Below, one piece after another: positions 8,053 through 22,544 of a stretch of DNA of 52,876 nt. This stretch comes from Gammaproteobacteria bacterium (GTDB lineage: Bacteria > Pseudomonadota > Gammaproteobacteria > Chromatiales > Chromatiaceae), in assembly GCA_003696905.1 (NCBI GenBank), contig RFHJ01000206.1, forward strand, positions 1 to 52,876, written 5' to 3'. Position numbers and translations under genes: made by a program. Under the pieces are notes generated by a model. The model did no database searches, was not told the DNA's origin, and worked only from the letters and a program-made list of their open reading frames with translations. Each line of letters opens with the position of its first letter. The first letter of the stretch is position 1.

Positions 8053-8859
8053 ATGGGACGCATCATCTGTGTAGCCAACCAGAAGGGCGGGGTTGGCAAG
8101 ACCACCACGGCCGTCAATCTGGCTGCTTCGCTGGCCAACATGCGCAAGCGGGTATTGCTGGTCGACCTCGATCCCCAGGGCAACGCCTCGATGGGTTGTG
8201 GCGTGGACAAGCATGACCTCGAGCTCTCGGCACTCGAGGTCCTGCTCGGGGAGGTGCCCGCGCGCAAGGCGATCCTCCCCAGCGTCGATGAGCTGTTCCA
8301 GGTGTTGCCCTCCAACAGCGATCTCACCGCTGCTGAGGTGCAGTTGCTGGAGGCGCCGCTGCGCGACAAGCGTCTGGGGCTCGCCCTGGAGCCGGTACGC
8401 AACGAATACGACTACCTGCTCATCGACTGCCCGCCCTCGCTGAACATGCTTACCGTCAATGCACTGGTGGCCTCTGATGGTGTACTGGTTCCCATTCAGA
8501 CCGAGTACTATGCGCTCGAGGGGCTGTCCGCCCTGTTGTCGACGATCGAGCAGATTCGCAGTCATCGCAACCCCCGCCTGGAGTTGGAAGGCATCGTGCG
8601 CACCATGCACGATCCGCGCAACAACCTCGCCAACGAGGTGTCGTCACAGCTGATCGCGCACTTCGGCAGCAAGGTGTTCCGCACCATCATCCCGCGCAAT
8701 GTGCGGGTCGCCGAGGCGCCGAGTCATGGCCTGCCGGTGATGCTGTATGATAAGCACTCGCGCGGTGCCATCAGTTATCTGGCGCTGGCCAGCGAACTGG
8801 CCCGCCGTTATCAACCCCCATCGCAAACCCAAGACCTGACCGACCCGGTACAGACCTGA
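8053..8859 (+). CDS. parA: chromosome partitioning protein ParA (Soj)
   Basis: NQKGGVGKTTTAVNLAASLA, VDLDPQGNAS; followed by ParB. Confidence 0.93.
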   Translation: MGRIICVANQKGGVGKTTTAVNLAASLANMRKRVLLVDLDPQGNASMGCGVDKHDLELSALEVLLGEVPARKAILPSVDELFQVLPSNSDLTAAEVQLLEAPLRDKRLGLALEPVRNEYDYLLIDCPPSLNMLTVNALVASDGVLVPIQTEYYALEGLSALLSTIEQIRSHRNPRLELEGIVRTMHDPRNNLANEVSSQLIAHFGSKVFRTIIPRNVRVAEAPSHGLPVMLYDKHSRGAISYLALASELARRYQPPSQTQDLTDPVQT

Positions 8860-8862
8860 ACC

Positions 8863-9744
8863 ATGGCAAAGAAACGAGGCCTGGGGCGTGGGCTCGACGC
8901 GCTGCTCGGCGCAGGCGAGAAGGCCCCCACAGAGACAGCAGAAGCGGCGGGTGTTGGTCCTACCGCGAATCTCCCGGCCAGCCAGTTGCCGGTGGAGCGG
9001 ATACGCCGCGGCCGCTATCAGCCCCGCCGTCACTTCGATGAGGACAAGCTGCGGGAACTGGCCGATTCCATCGCCGCCCAGGGCATGGTGCAGCCGATCG
9101 TGGTCCGGCCGGTGGAAGATGGCTACGAGATCATCGCCGGCGAGCGCCGCTGGCGGGCGGCCCAGCTGGCGGGGCTGGCCGAGGTGCCGGTGGTGATCCA
9201 TGAGGTGGACGATCAGACCGCCATGGCAATGGCCCTGATCGAGAACATCCAGCGCGATGATCTGAATCCGCTCGAGGAGGCGGCGGCCCTGCATCGCCTG
9301 CTGGACGAGTTCGGCCTGACCCACCAGCAGGTCGCCCAGTCGGTGGGCAAGTCGCGCACCACGGTGACCAATCTCCTTCGGCTGCTGGAACTGGATCCGG
9401 CGGTGAAGCAACTGCTGGAAGAGGGTCGTATCGAGATGGGCCATGCGCGGGCCCTGCTGGGATTGAAGGAGGGAGCGCTGCAGGCACAGGCCGCAAGAGA
9501 GGTGGCGAAAAAGGGCCTCTCGGTCCGCGAGACCGAGGCACTGGTGCGCAAGCTCTCTCAGCCGCCCAAACCAAAGCCCGCACCACCCGAGGAGGACCCG
9601 GACATTCGCCGGCTGCTGGACGACCTCACCGATCGCCTTGGGGCGCGGGTCAACATTCACCAGGGTGCCGGTGGCAAGGGTCGCCTGGAGATCAGCTATA
9701 ACAGCCTGGACGAGCTCGAGGGCATCCTGGCGCACATCAAATAG
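8863..9744 (+). CDS. parB: chromosome partitioning protein ParB (Spo0J)
   Basis: KKRGLGRGLDALLG, RYQPRRHFDEDKLRELADSI, GERRWRAAQLAGL, ENIQRDDLNPLEEA. Confidence 0.93.
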   Translation: MAKKRGLGRGLDALLGAGEKAPTETAEAAGVGPTANLPASQLPVERIRRGRYQPRRHFDEDKLRELADSIAAQGMVQPIVVRPVEDGYEIIAGERRWRAAQLAGLAEVPVVIHEVDDQTAMAMALIENIQRDDLNPLEEAAALHRLLDEFGLTHQQVAQSVGKSRTTVTNLLRLLELDPAVKQLLEEGRIEMGHARALLGLKEGALQAQAAREVAKKGLSVRETEALVRKLSQPPKPKPAPPEEDPDIRRLLDDLTDRLGARVNIHQGAGGKGRLEISYNSLDELEGILAHIK

Positions 9745-9817
9745 GTTGACGCTGTCGGAGGCGACGGGAGTATCTGTCTCTAGCCGCAATCCTTGAAGTT
9801 TTTTATCAAAGTATCGT

Positions 9818-9846
9818 TTGACCTTATTTCACGGCCTGCTTATACT
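9818..9846 (+). promoter_or_regulatory. sigma70-type promoter for the atp operon
   Basis: TTGACC (9818-9823) - 17 nt - TATACT (9841-9846), about 50 nt upstream of the likely atpI ATG. Confidence 0.65.
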
Positions 9847-9895
9847 GCGCCGCGCCGTGGGCAACGGCCTACGCCAATGGGGTGACAGGCTCTCT

Positions 9896-10264
9896 ATGCA
9901 CGATCTGGATGCCCGACGGGCAAGGCGATTGCTGGCGACCCAGTTCGTTACCCTGTTGGCAGTAGCGGCGACAGCCGGTATCCTCGGCCTGCCGTACATG
10001 CGGGATGCCTTCATCGGCGGATTGGCCGCCTTTGCCGGAAGTGCCGTATTCGCGCTCTGGGTCTTTGGGCGATATCGTGCGCAGGAGCCGGGCCGGATCG
10101 TTGCCAATTTTTACGGCGGTGAAGTTATCAAGATACTGGTCGTGGCAGCCATCTTTGCCGCCGCGATCCTCGGGCTGCCGGATTTGCATCCGCTGGCCCT
10201 TCTTGGTGCCTTTTTGGTCGTACAGGTTTTACCCCCGCTGCTGGCGAACCGGATCGCCGGCTGA
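9896..10264 (+). CDS. atpI: ATP synthase protein I
   Basis: Four TM segments, directly upstream of atpB; ATG 9896 preferred over TTG 9818, which is the putative -35 hexamer. Confidence 0.8.
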   Translation: MHDLDARRARRLLATQFVTLLAVAATAGILGLPYMRDAFIGGLAAFAGSAVFALWVFGRYRAQEPGRIVANFYGGEVIKILVVAAIFAAAILGLPDLHPLALLGAFLVVQVLPPLLANRIAG

Positions 10265-11434
<1,170 letters not shown>

Positions 11435-11486
11435 GGCGATCGATCGCAGTACATGAAATCCATTCTCGTCTGAACGAGGTTTCGGG

Positions 11487-11957
11487 ATGAATATCAACCT
11501 GACACTCATTGCCCAGCTGGCCTCCTTCGCGGTGTTCGTCTGGTTCACCATGAAGTTCATCTGGCCACCGCTGGTCAAGGCGATGGACGAGCGCAAGGCA
11601 AAGATCGCCGACGGCCTGGCGGCAGCGGAACGTGGTCAGCACGAGCAGGAGCTGGCACGCGAGCGCGCGGCCCAGTATCTGCACGAGGCCAAGCAACAGG
11701 CGGCAGAGATCACGGCCAAGGCCGAGAAGCAGGCCGCCCTGATCGTCGAGGACGCCAAGAGCAAGGCCCAGGAAGAGGGCGCCCGCCAGCTGGCGGCGGC
11801 TCAGGCGGAGATCGAGCAGGAAGTCAACAAGGCGCGCGAGGAACTGCGCAGCAAGGTTGCCGAGCTGGCCGTCGCCGGGGCGGAAAAGATCCTGCGCCGC
11901 GAGATCGACGCCGAAGCGCACAAGGACATCGTCGAATCTGTCGCCGGGCAGATCTAG
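11487..11957 (+). CDS. atpF: ATP synthase F0 subunit b
   Basis: N-terminal TM, FVWFTMKFIWPPL, long coiled coil. Confidence 0.94.
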   Translation: MNINLTLIAQLASFAVFVWFTMKFIWPPLVKAMDERKAKIADGLAAAERGQHEQELARERAAQYLHEAKQQAAEITAKAEKQAALIVEDAKSKAQEEGARQLAAAQAEIEQEVNKAREELRSKVAELAVAGAEKILRREIDAEAHKDIVESVAGQI

Positions 11958-11966
11958 GACAGGGCC

Positions 11967-12506
11967 ATGGCTGGAGACGCTACAACCATCGCAAGGCCCT
12001 ATGCCGAGGCCGTATTCCAACGCGCCCTGGAGACCGACAAGCTCGACCTGTGGACGGAGATGCTGGCCTTCCTCGGTACCGCTGTCGAGGACCCGCAGCT
12101 ATCGCGTGTGCTGGGAAGTCCTCAGCTGACGCGGGAACAGAAGGCGCAACTGGTGCTCGACATCGCCGGCGGGCGACTGAGCGGCGAGGGCGAGAACCTG
12201 GTCCGTCTGTTGGCCGAGAACGGCCGCCTGGCGTTATTGCCGGAGATCGCCAGCCTGTACGAGGCGCGCAAGGCCGAGCATGAGGGAACCGTGGAGGTCG
12301 ATGTGACCACCGCTTACCCGCTCAAGCCGGCGCAGGAGCAGGTGCTCAGCGAGGCCCTCAAGGCCAAGTTGGGCCGCGAAGTACGAATCCACAGCCACGA
12401 GGATCCGGAGTTGATCGGCGGTTTCCGGCTGCGCGCCGGCGACATGGTGATCGACGGCTCGGTGGCCGGCCAGCTCCAGCAGTTGGCGCACGAATTAGGA
12501 CTTTAA
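11967..12506 (+). CDS. atpH: ATP synthase F1 subunit delta
   Basis: IARPYAEAVFQRALE; ELIGGFRLRAGDMVIDGSVAGQL. Confidence 0.94.
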   Translation: MAGDATTIARPYAEAVFQRALETDKLDLWTEMLAFLGTAVEDPQLSRVLGSPQLTREQKAQLVLDIAGGRLSGEGENLVRLLAENGRLALLPEIASLYEARKAEHEGTVEVDVTTAYPLKPAQEQVLSEALKAKLGREVRIHSHEDPELIGGFRLRAGDMVIDGSVAGQLQQLAHELGL

Positions 12507-12521
12507 TCAGGGTACGCAACC

Positions 12522-14063
<1,542 letters not shown>

Positions 14064-14135
14064 GTGGTGCCCGCGGGCTCGGAACTATCCGGCCCGCGGT
14101 AACCGAGTCCCCCAACGAGCGAAGCGAGAGACTAC

Positions 14136-15002
14136 ATGGCAGGCGCAAAAGAGATACGGACCAAGATCTCCTCCATCAAGAGCACGCAGAAGATTACCAG
14201 TGCCATGGAGATGGTTGCCGCGTCCAAGATGCGCAAGGCGCAGGACCGCATGGCCGCATCCCGGCCCTACGCCCAGAAGATGCGTCAGGTCATCGGGCAC
14301 GTGGCCTTGGCCAACCCCGAATACAAGCATCCCTTCATGACCCCGCGAGAGGTCAAGCGCATCGGCTACATCATCGTTTCGTCCGACCGTGGTCTGTGCG
14401 GCGGTCTGAACACCAATCTGTTCCGCGCCCTGGTGCGCGAAATCCGCAAGGAGCGCGAGGCGGGTCGCGAGATCAGCTACTGCCTCGTGGGCAACAAGGC
14501 GCTCGGTTTCTTCCGTCGGGTCGGCGGCAACGTGCGCGCCCAGGTCACCCATCTCGGTGATGCCCCGGAACTCGAGGCGCTGATCGGTCCGGTCAAGGTG
14601 ATGCTGGATGCCTTCGTAGACGGCGAGATCGACGAGATCCGCCTCGCCTACAACGAGTTCGTCAACACCATGACCCAGCGGCCCACCATCCAGACCCTGG
14701 TGCCGCTGCCACCCGGCGAGGATGCCGAGGAACTGAAACACCACTGGGACTACATCTATGAGCCGGATGCGCAGCAGGTGCTCGACTCGCTGTTGCAGCG
14801 TTACATCGAATCCATCGCCTATCAGGCGGTAGTGGAGAACGGCGCCTGTGAGATGGCCGCCAGGATGGTGGCGATGAAGTCGGCCACCGACAATGCCGGC
14901 AGCCTGATCGATGAGTTGCAGCTGGTCTACAACAAGGCCCGCCAGGCCGCCATTACGCAAGAGATTTCCGAGATCGTCAGCGGTGCTGCCGCGGTCTCCT
15001 GA
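14136..15002 (+). CDS. atpG: ATP synthase F1 subunit gamma
   Basis: [33 protein letters not shown]-terminal [19 protein letters not shown]. Confidence 0.97.
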   Translation: MAGAKEIRTKISSIKSTQKITSAMEMVAASKMRKAQDRMAASRPYAQKMRQVIGHVALANPEYKHPFMTPREVKRIGYIIVSSDRGLCGGLNTNLFRALVREIRKEREAGREISYCLVGNKALGFFRRVGGNVRAQVTHLGDAPELEALIGPVKVMLDAFVDGEIDEIRLAYNEFVNTMTQRPTIQTLVPLPPGEDAEELKHHWDYIYEPDAQQVLDSLLQRYIESIAYQAVVENGACEMAARMVAMKSATDNAGSLIDELQLVYNKARQAAITQEISEIVSGAAAVS

Positions 15003-15054
15003 GCAGGTTTTTGGGTATTTCGGCCGCACCCCGGTGCGGAAGACTGAAGATTGA

Positions 15055-16446
<1,392 letters not shown>

Positions 16447-16486
16447 GATCAGTGCAAGGGGTCTTGCCCCGATTGGAGCTAGAATC

Positions 16487-16915
16487 ATGGCGATGACCAT
16501 ACATGTCGATATCGTGAGCGCCGAAGGCCAGCTCTATAGTGGCCAGGGCGAGATGGTGTATGCCCCGGCGGTGATGGGTGAGATCGGTATCGCGCCCCGT
16601 CATGCGCCGCTGGTGACCCCGCTCAAGCCGGGCGAGGTGCGTATCGACCCCGGACAGGGCAAGCCGCAGGAGCACTTCTATGTCTCTGGGGGCCTTATCG
16701 AGGTGCAACCCTTTCGGGTGACCGTCCTGGCAGACACGGGCGTGCGGGCCGCCGATCTGGACGAGGCGGCTGCCTTGGAGGCGAAGCGGCGCGCTGAGGA
16801 CGCATTGGCCACCCGCGCCAGTGAGATGGATCTGGCGAAGGCCCAGGCGGAACTGGCCGAGGCAGTGGCCCAGCTACGCGCCATCGAGCGGCTGCGCAAG
16901 CAGAAGAAGACCTGA
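16487..16915 (+). CDS. atpC: ATP synthase F1 subunit epsilon
   Basis: [22 protein letters not shown]; operon position. Confidence 0.93.
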   Translation: MAMTIHVDIVSAEGQLYSGQGEMVYAPAVMGEIGIAPRHAPLVTPLKPGEVRIDPGQGKPQEHFYVSGGLIEVQPFRVTVLADTGVRAADLDEAAALEAKRRAEDALATRASEMDLAKAQAELAEAVAQLRAIERLRKQKKT

Positions 16916-16952
16916 GGCTGCCTCGCACTCGTCGACCGAATTGCTAGAATGC

Positions 16953-16983
16953 AGGCCCTGCGGACCCGCGCCGCAGGGCCTTT
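16953..16983 (+). terminator. Rho-independent terminator after the atp operon
   Basis: AGGCCCTGCGG-acccgcg-CCGCAGGGCCT followed by a short T run. Confidence 0.65.
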
Positions 16984-17002
16984 CATGTTTGTGGGGATCA
17001 TT

Positions 17003-17503
17003 ATGAGTGAACAGATCGTAGCGCCGGGCAAGTATGTCGGTATCACCTATAGCATCACCGACGATGTGGGCAATGTGGTAGAGCAGCATGATATTCCGGT
17101 GGGCTTCGTCTATGGCAGCGACACCGAGTTGGTAGGGGGGCTCGACAAGGCGGTGGCCGGCAAGAAGGCCGGCGACGAGGTAGAGGTAAAACTCTCACCC
17201 GACGATGCCTATGGCCCTTATGATCCCTCCCTGACCTTCACCGACGTTCTCGAGAACGTACCACCGCAATTCCGTCGGGTGGGTGCCGAGGTGCAGATGC
17301 AGAACGAGAAGGGCGAGGTCAAGACCTTCCACGTCTCGCAGATCAGCGACGGCAAGCTCACGGTGGACGGCAATCACCCGCTGGCTGGCAAGGAGTTGAC
17401 GGTGCATGTCAAGATCGTCGAGGTGCGCGATGCCAAGCCTGGAGAGGAGAAGGTCTCGGGTATTCATGCCGTTCAGGCACCGACCCATCCCACTATCAAC
17501 TGA
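17003..17503 (+). CDS. FKBP-type peptidyl-prolyl isomerase, SlyD-like
   Basis: GFVYGSDTELVGGLDKAVAGKKAGDEVEVKLSPDDAYGPYDPSL is SlyD-like; no His-rich tail. Confidence 0.87.
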   Translation: MSEQIVAPGKYVGITYSITDDVGNVVEQHDIPVGFVYGSDTELVGGLDKAVAGKKAGDEVEVKLSPDDAYGPYDPSLTFTDVLENVPPQFRRVGAEVQMQNEKGEVKTFHVSQISDGKLTVDGNHPLAGKELTVHVKIVEVRDAKPGEEKVSGIHAVQAPTHPTIN

Positions 17504-17524
17504 TCTCGCCACGGAGGTTCAAGG

Positions 17525-18892
17525 ATGACGTTGGGAATCGTGATTCTGGCTGCCGGCCAGGGAACGCGTATGAAGTCGGACCTGCCCAAGGTCCTTCACA
17601 CCCTGGGTGACCGTCCCCTGTTGCAACACGTGATCGATACCGCCCGGCAGGTCGCACCGGAGCGTATCGTGGTGGTCTATGGCCATGGGGGCGACCAGGT
17701 GCGCGAGGCCGTGCCCGACGCGGACTTGCTGTGGGCCGAGCAGGCGGCACAGCTGGGTACCGGCCATGCCGTAGCCCAGGCCATGCCGCAGCTGGAGGGC
17801 ATGGATCGGATCCTGGTACTGTACGGCGATGTGCCGCTGATCCGCGCCGAGACCCTGCAGCGGCTCATCGATTGTGCGGGCGACGGCCTCGGCTTGCTGA
17901 CGGTTACCCTGGACGATCCCACCGGCTATGGGCGGATCCAGCGGGATGCCGATGGTGAGGTGCAATGCATCGTCGAGCAGAAGGACGCCTCTCCCGAGCA
18001 GCAGACCATCTGCGAGGTGAATACGGGAATCATGGTGCTGCCGGGCGCGCGCCTCGCCCAATGGCTGGGCCGGCTCTCGAACGACAATGCTCAAGGTGAA
18101 TACTATCTGACCGATATATTGGCCATGGCGGTCAGCGAAGGGATACCGGTCGCCGTCACCCAACCGGACGAGGCCGTGGAGGCCGAGGGCGTCAACAATC
18201 GCCTGCAGCTCGCCGCACTGGAGCGCGCTCTGCAGCGGCGGCAGGCCGAGCGCTTGCTGCTCGCCGGTCTTGGCATGCGCGACCCCGCCCGCTTCGACCT
18301 GCGCGGCAGCCTGGCCCATGGCCGGGACTGTGTGCTGGATGTGAACGTCGTGATCGAGGGCGACGTGGTACTGGGCGATCGGGTGCGGATCGGCCCGAAC
18401 TGCGTGTTGCGCAACTGCCGTATCGACGACGATGTCGAGCTGTTGGAGAACTGCGTGATCGAGTCGGCCCATATTGGAGCCGGCAGTCGGGTCGGCCCCT
18501 TCAGCCGTCTGCGGCCTGGTGCCCATCTGGTGGGCGGGAATCACGTGGGCAATTTCGTCGAGATCAAGAACGCGGTGATCGGTGAGGGTTCCAAGGTGAA
18601 CCATCTCACCTACGTAGGAGATGCCGATATCGGCCGGCGCGTGAACGTCGGCGCCGGGACCATCACCTGCAACTACGACGGGGCCAACAAGCATCGCACG
18701 GTGATTGGAGACGACGCCTTCATCGGCTCCAACACCGCACTCGTGGCGCCGGTCACCGTGGGACCCGGTGCCACCATCGGCGCGGGATCGGTGATCACCC
18801 GCGATGCCCCCGAGGGACAGCTCACGCTCACCCGGGCACGACAGACCACGGTCGAGGGCTGGGAACGGCCAAGGAAGAAGCCAAAGGCCTGA
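17525..18892 (+). CDS. glmU: bifunctional UDP-GlcNAc pyrophosphorylase / GlcN-1-P acetyltransferase
   Basis: [21 protein letters not shown]; hexapeptide repeats; [17 protein letters not shown]. Confidence 0.97.
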   Translation: MTLGIVILAAGQGTRMKSDLPKVLHTLGDRPLLQHVIDTARQVAPERIVVVYGHGGDQVREAVPDADLLWAEQAAQLGTGHAVAQAMPQLEGMDRILVLYGDVPLIRAETLQRLIDCAGDGLGLLTVTLDDPTGYGRIQRDADGEVQCIVEQKDASPEQQTICEVNTGIMVLPGARLAQWLGRLSNDNAQGEYYLTDILAMAVSEGIPVAVTQPDEAVEAEGVNNRLQLAALERALQRRQAERLLLAGLGMRDPARFDLRGSLAHGRDCVLDVNVVIEGDVVLGDRVRIGPNCVLRNCRIDDDVELLENCVIESAHIGAGSRVGPFSRLRPGAHLVGGNHVGNFVEIKNAVIGEGSKVNHLTYVGDADIGRRVNVGAGTITCNYDGANKHRTVIGDDAFIGSNTALVAPVTVGPGATIGAGSVITRDAPEGQLTLTRARQTTVEGWERPRKKPKA

Positions 18893-18929
18893 CCCGGCGG
18901 GGAAGGACACTTATCAGGGAGTAATAAAG

Positions 18930-20756
18930 ATGTGCGGAATCGTTGGCGCCATCGCCCGGCGCGATGTCACCCCCCTCCTGCTCGAGGGCCTCAAGCGCCT
19001 GGAATATCGCGGTTACGACTCCGCCGGTATCGCCATTCGTCCCGCAGAAGGTGGCTTGCAGCGGATTCGCTCGGTGGGCAAGGTGGCGCAGCTGGAACAG
19101 TCCCTCCAGGAACGAGCGATAGGTGGCGAACTCGGCATTGCCCATACCCGCTGGGCCACCCATGGCATGCCCGCCGAGCGCAATGCCCATCCGCACATGA
19201 GCGGGGAGCGGGTGGCCATCGTGCACAACGGCATCATCGAGAACCATGCGGAACTGCGCACCGAGCTCGAGGCGCGGGGATATCGTTTCTCCTCCGAGAC
19301 GGATACCGAGGTCATCGCCCACCTGCTTGCCGACTTCCTCGACGAGGGACTGCCGGTACTCGAGGCAGTGCGCCAGGGCATCGCGTGGCTCAGCGGTGCC
19401 TACGCCCTGGCGGTGATCGACCCCGAGGACCCGGAACGCCTGGTGGTCGCGCGCTCCGGCAGTCCATTGGTGATCGGCCTTGGCGAGGGCGAGAATTTCA
19501 TTGCTTCGGACGTCTTCGCGTTGCTGCCGGTGACCCAGCGCTTCCTGTTTCTGGAGGAGGGTGACATCGCCGAGATCACCCGGGACGGCGTTACCGTCTA
19601 CAACCAGGCGGGAGAGCCGGTGGAGCGGGCAGTTCAGGTATCCCAGCTCTCCACCAGCACCACCGACAAGGGGCCGTACCGCCACTACATGCTCAAGGAG
19701 ATCTTCGAGCAGCCCGCGGTGATTGCCGAAACCCTGGAAGGTCGCGTCCACAAGGGGCGTCTTCTGGAAGAGAGCTTCGGCCATGTGGCCACTGAGCTGC
19801 TCGACCGCACCCGCGCGGTGCACATCATCGCCTGTGGGACCAGCTACCATGCCGGACTGGTCGCCAAATACTGGCTGGAAGAGATCGGTGTGGCTGCCCA
19901 CGTCGAAGTGGCCAGCGAGTATCGCTACCGCCGGGTGGTGGTGCCGGACGACTGTCTGTTCGTGAGCATCTCACAGTCCGGTGAGACGGCCGACACCCTG
20001 GCCGCGCTGCGTGCCTCGCGGGAGATGGGCTATATCGGCAGCCTGGTGGTGTGCAACGTGCCTGAGAGCTCGCTGGTGCGCGAATCCGATGTCGCCCTGA
20101 TGACCCGCGCCGGCCCCGAGATCGGTGTCGCCTCCACCAAGGCCTTCACCACCCAGCTGGTGGCCCTCAGGCTGCTCACCATTGCCCTGGCCAGGCGCCG
20201 TGGATTGGCCGCCGACGCCGAGCGTGAATTGGTCGAAGAGCTCGAGGCCCTGCCGCGCCAGGTGGAGGTCGGGTTGCAGCTGAGTGATGACATCGCCGAG
20301 ATGGCGAATGCCTTCGCCGATTTGCACAACGCGCTCTTTCTGGGGCGTGGCCCCTTCTATCCCGTGGCGATGGAAGGGGCGCTCAAGCTCAAGGAGATCT
20401 CCTATATCCACGCCGAGGCCTACCCGGCCGGGGAACTCAAGCACGGCCCGCTCGCCCTGGTAGACGAAAAGATGCCGGTGGTCTGCGCCCTGCCCGATGA
20501 CCCGTTGCTGGAGAAGGTGCTGTCCAACCTCCAGGAGGTGCGTGCCCGCGGCGGGGAGTTGTTCCTGTTCAGTGACAAGCGGGTGGAAATTCCATTGGAC
20601 CGATACCAGAACCTGACCCTCGACGACATCTGCCCGGGCACCGCCCCCATCGTCTACAGCGTGCCCTTGCAGCTGCTCGCTTACCATGTGGCGGTACTGA
20701 AGGGCACCGACGTCGATCAGCCAAGGAATCTGGCCAAGTCGGTCACGGTGGAATGA
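18930..20756 (+). CDS. glmS: glucosamine-fructose-6-phosphate aminotransferase
   Basis: MCGIVGAIARRDVTPLLLEGLKRLEYRGYDSAG; C-terminal NLAKSVTVE. Confidence 0.97.
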   Translation: MCGIVGAIARRDVTPLLLEGLKRLEYRGYDSAGIAIRPAEGGLQRIRSVGKVAQLEQSLQERAIGGELGIAHTRWATHGMPAERNAHPHMSGERVAIVHNGIIENHAELRTELEARGYRFSSETDTEVIAHLLADFLDEGLPVLEAVRQGIAWLSGAYALAVIDPEDPERLVVARSGSPLVIGLGEGENFIASDVFALLPVTQRFLFLEEGDIAEITRDGVTVYNQAGEPVERAVQVSQLSTSTTDKGPYRHYMLKEIFEQPAVIAETLEGRVHKGRLLEESFGHVATELLDRTRAVHIIACGTSYHAGLVAKYWLEEIGVAAHVEVASEYRYRRVVVPDDCLFVSISQSGETADTLAALRASREMGYIGSLVVCNVPESSLVRESDVALMTRAGPEIGVASTKAFTTQLVALRLLTIALARRRGLAADAERELVEELEALPRQVEVGLQLSDDIAEMANAFADLHNALFLGRGPFYPVAMEGALKLKEISYIHAEAYPAGELKHGPLALVDEKMPVVCALPDDPLLEKVLSNLQEVRARGGELFLFSDKRVEIPLDRYQNLTLDDICPGTAPIVYSVPLQLLAYHVAVLKGTDVDQPRNLAKSVTVE

Positions 20757-20889
20757 TTCGGGGGCGTCGAGCCAAGTCCTTCCCGGGGAGAGACGGCTTT
20801 CTCTCGGGCAGGGACATGCCCGCCGATGCGAAAAGCGGAAATCGGTCCCTACGCGGCGTGACCTCCGCGCTAGTGACGATCCGAGAGGG

Positions 20890-21192
20890 TCAGCGCCGAA
20901 AGTCGAACAAGGAGCACGCCGCACCGTCTCTTCCGGCCAATACGCTGTCCACGTCCGGGTGCTGTCGCACCTTGGCGACGATCTCCTGGTAAAGCGCCTC
21001 GGGGGTGTTCGAGGCGAAGGTCATGTCCACGTGGCCTGAATCGGTAATGCGATATTGCACGTATTCGAAGCTGTCCTCATAGTCCCAGAGTATTTCCGAG
21101 ACGGCATCTTCCGCCGCTGCTCCGTCGGCCATCGCCGCGTTAGGGATCAGCCAGGCGAAGGCGATGATGGGGATGATTCTCGTTCTGGTCAT
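20890..21192 (-). CDS. small secreted hypothetical protein
   Basis: Signal peptide MTRTRIIPIIAFAWLIPNAAMA; isolated complete ORF. Confidence 0.5.
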   Translation of the reverse strand: MTRTRIIPIIAFAWLIPNAAMADGAAAEDAVSEILWDYEDSFEYVQYRITDSGHVDMTFASNTPEALYQEIVAKVRQHPDVDSVLAGRDGAACSLFDFRR

Positions 21193-21335
21193 GGTGTACT
21201 CCTCCGTGTCTGTGGTCTATCTCTCCTGGACGCTGGGAGAAACGATGACAGCCTTCCTCTCAGGGTCACCGGCTAGAATAGTAGGTGGGTGGGGTGCTGC
21301 AAGAACGGCCCCGGGGATTGGAAGGAAGCTATCCA

Positions 21336-21869
21336 ATGCGGCGTTGTCACTACTTTGCCTACGGCTCCAACATGTTCACGCCTCGGATCGGTGCGCGGAT
21401 CGGTTCGGCAAGGGTGATCGGTGTGGCTGCGCTTTCCGGTCATGTGCTGCGTTTCCACAAGCGAGGCAGGGATGGTTCCGGAAAGTGTGATGCGTTCTGG
21501 ACCGGTAACGGGGATGACCTGGTCAGGGGGGTGCTTTTCGAGGTTACGGAGGCGGACATGTGCGTGCTGGATCGCCATGAAGGGCGGGGAAACGGTTATG
21601 CGCGAGAAGAGGTGCGAGTCGAGATGGCCGGGGGTGCAAGCGTCACGGCGCTGACCTACCAGGCGACCTGGATCGATCCCATGCGCCAGCCCTACCACTG
21701 GTACAAACACCACGTATTGGCAGGCGCCCGTGAACACGGTCTGCCGGAAGCCTATATCGGTGCCATAGCGGCCACGCCCTCCTTGGCCGATCCGGTGGCA
21801 ACGCGCCAGCAACGGGAAATGGCGATCCACCATCGGCCTGGGCTACCCTTCACAACCCTACCGGCATGA
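21336..21869 (+). CDS. gamma-glutamylcyclotransferase-like (AIG2/GGCT fold) protein
   Basis: YFAYGSNM motif plus LSGHVLRFHKRG, GVLFEVTEADMCVLDRHEG. Confidence 0.82.
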   Translation: MRRCHYFAYGSNMFTPRIGARIGSARVIGVAALSGHVLRFHKRGRDGSGKCDAFWTGNGDDLVRGVLFEVTEADMCVLDRHEGRGNGYAREEVRVEMAGGASVTALTYQATWIDPMRQPYHWYKHHVLAGAREHGLPEAYIGAIAATPSLADPVATRQQREMAIHHRPGLPFTTLPA

Positions 21870-21989
21870 TCATTGCTACGCCTGCGCGGGAGGCTCTCTA
21901 TCGAGACATCGTGGCCGGCATCGAGCGCGGATGAAGCCTTTCCTCTGCCATGCGACAATTCGTGCCCGATCGATACGGCAGGCCACACC

Positions 21990-22544
21990 ATGAACCGAGA
22001 CGATTTCCTCCAGCCCGAAGAGTTGGACAAGCTGCAGACCACCTTGGTCGAACACATGCAGCCTTCCGGCAGTATGCCGCTCGATGCAGCGCACGGTTTC
22101 CTGACTGCGACGGCGGCCCATCCCGGTCGGATCAGTGCCGAGCAGGCGCGTGCCCGCGTGCTTGGCGAGATCGCCGGCGAGGCGGGTATCGAGCCCCTGT
22201 TGCGGAAATTTCACGAGCAGCTGCTGCGCGATCTGGAGAGCGGTGAGTATGGTCCCCTGATCATGCAGATGCCCCGTGAGGATGGCAGCGTACTGCCCTT
22301 GCCCTATGGCTGGTGCGAGGGCTATGTGCTCGGTCTGAACACCGCCGGCGATGACCTGCGCGAGAAGGCGGCTGCAGACCAGCAGGCCGCGGCGCGTCTG
22401 ACGCCCATCTTTGCCTTTCTCATGTACGACGAGCAGCAGATGTTCGATCCCCCCGACGAGCAGGCACACCGCGAGACGGTGGGCGAGCTGGGCGAGGCGG
22501 CGGTATGGTTGCATCACTGGTGGCGGCAGCAAGAACAGGCATGA
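21990..22544 (+). CDS. YecA/UPF0149 family protein
   Basis: MPLDAAHGFLTATAAHPGRI, WCEGYVLGL, ETVGELGEAAVWLHHWW. Confidence 0.78.
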   Translation: MNRDDFLQPEELDKLQTTLVEHMQPSGSMPLDAAHGFLTATAAHPGRISAEQARARVLGEIAGEAGIEPLLRKFHEQLLRDLESGEYGPLIMQMPREDGSVLPLPYGWCEGYVLGLNTAGDDLREKAAADQQAAARLTPIFAFLMYDEQQMFDPPDEQAHRETVGELGEAAVWLHHWWRQQEQA

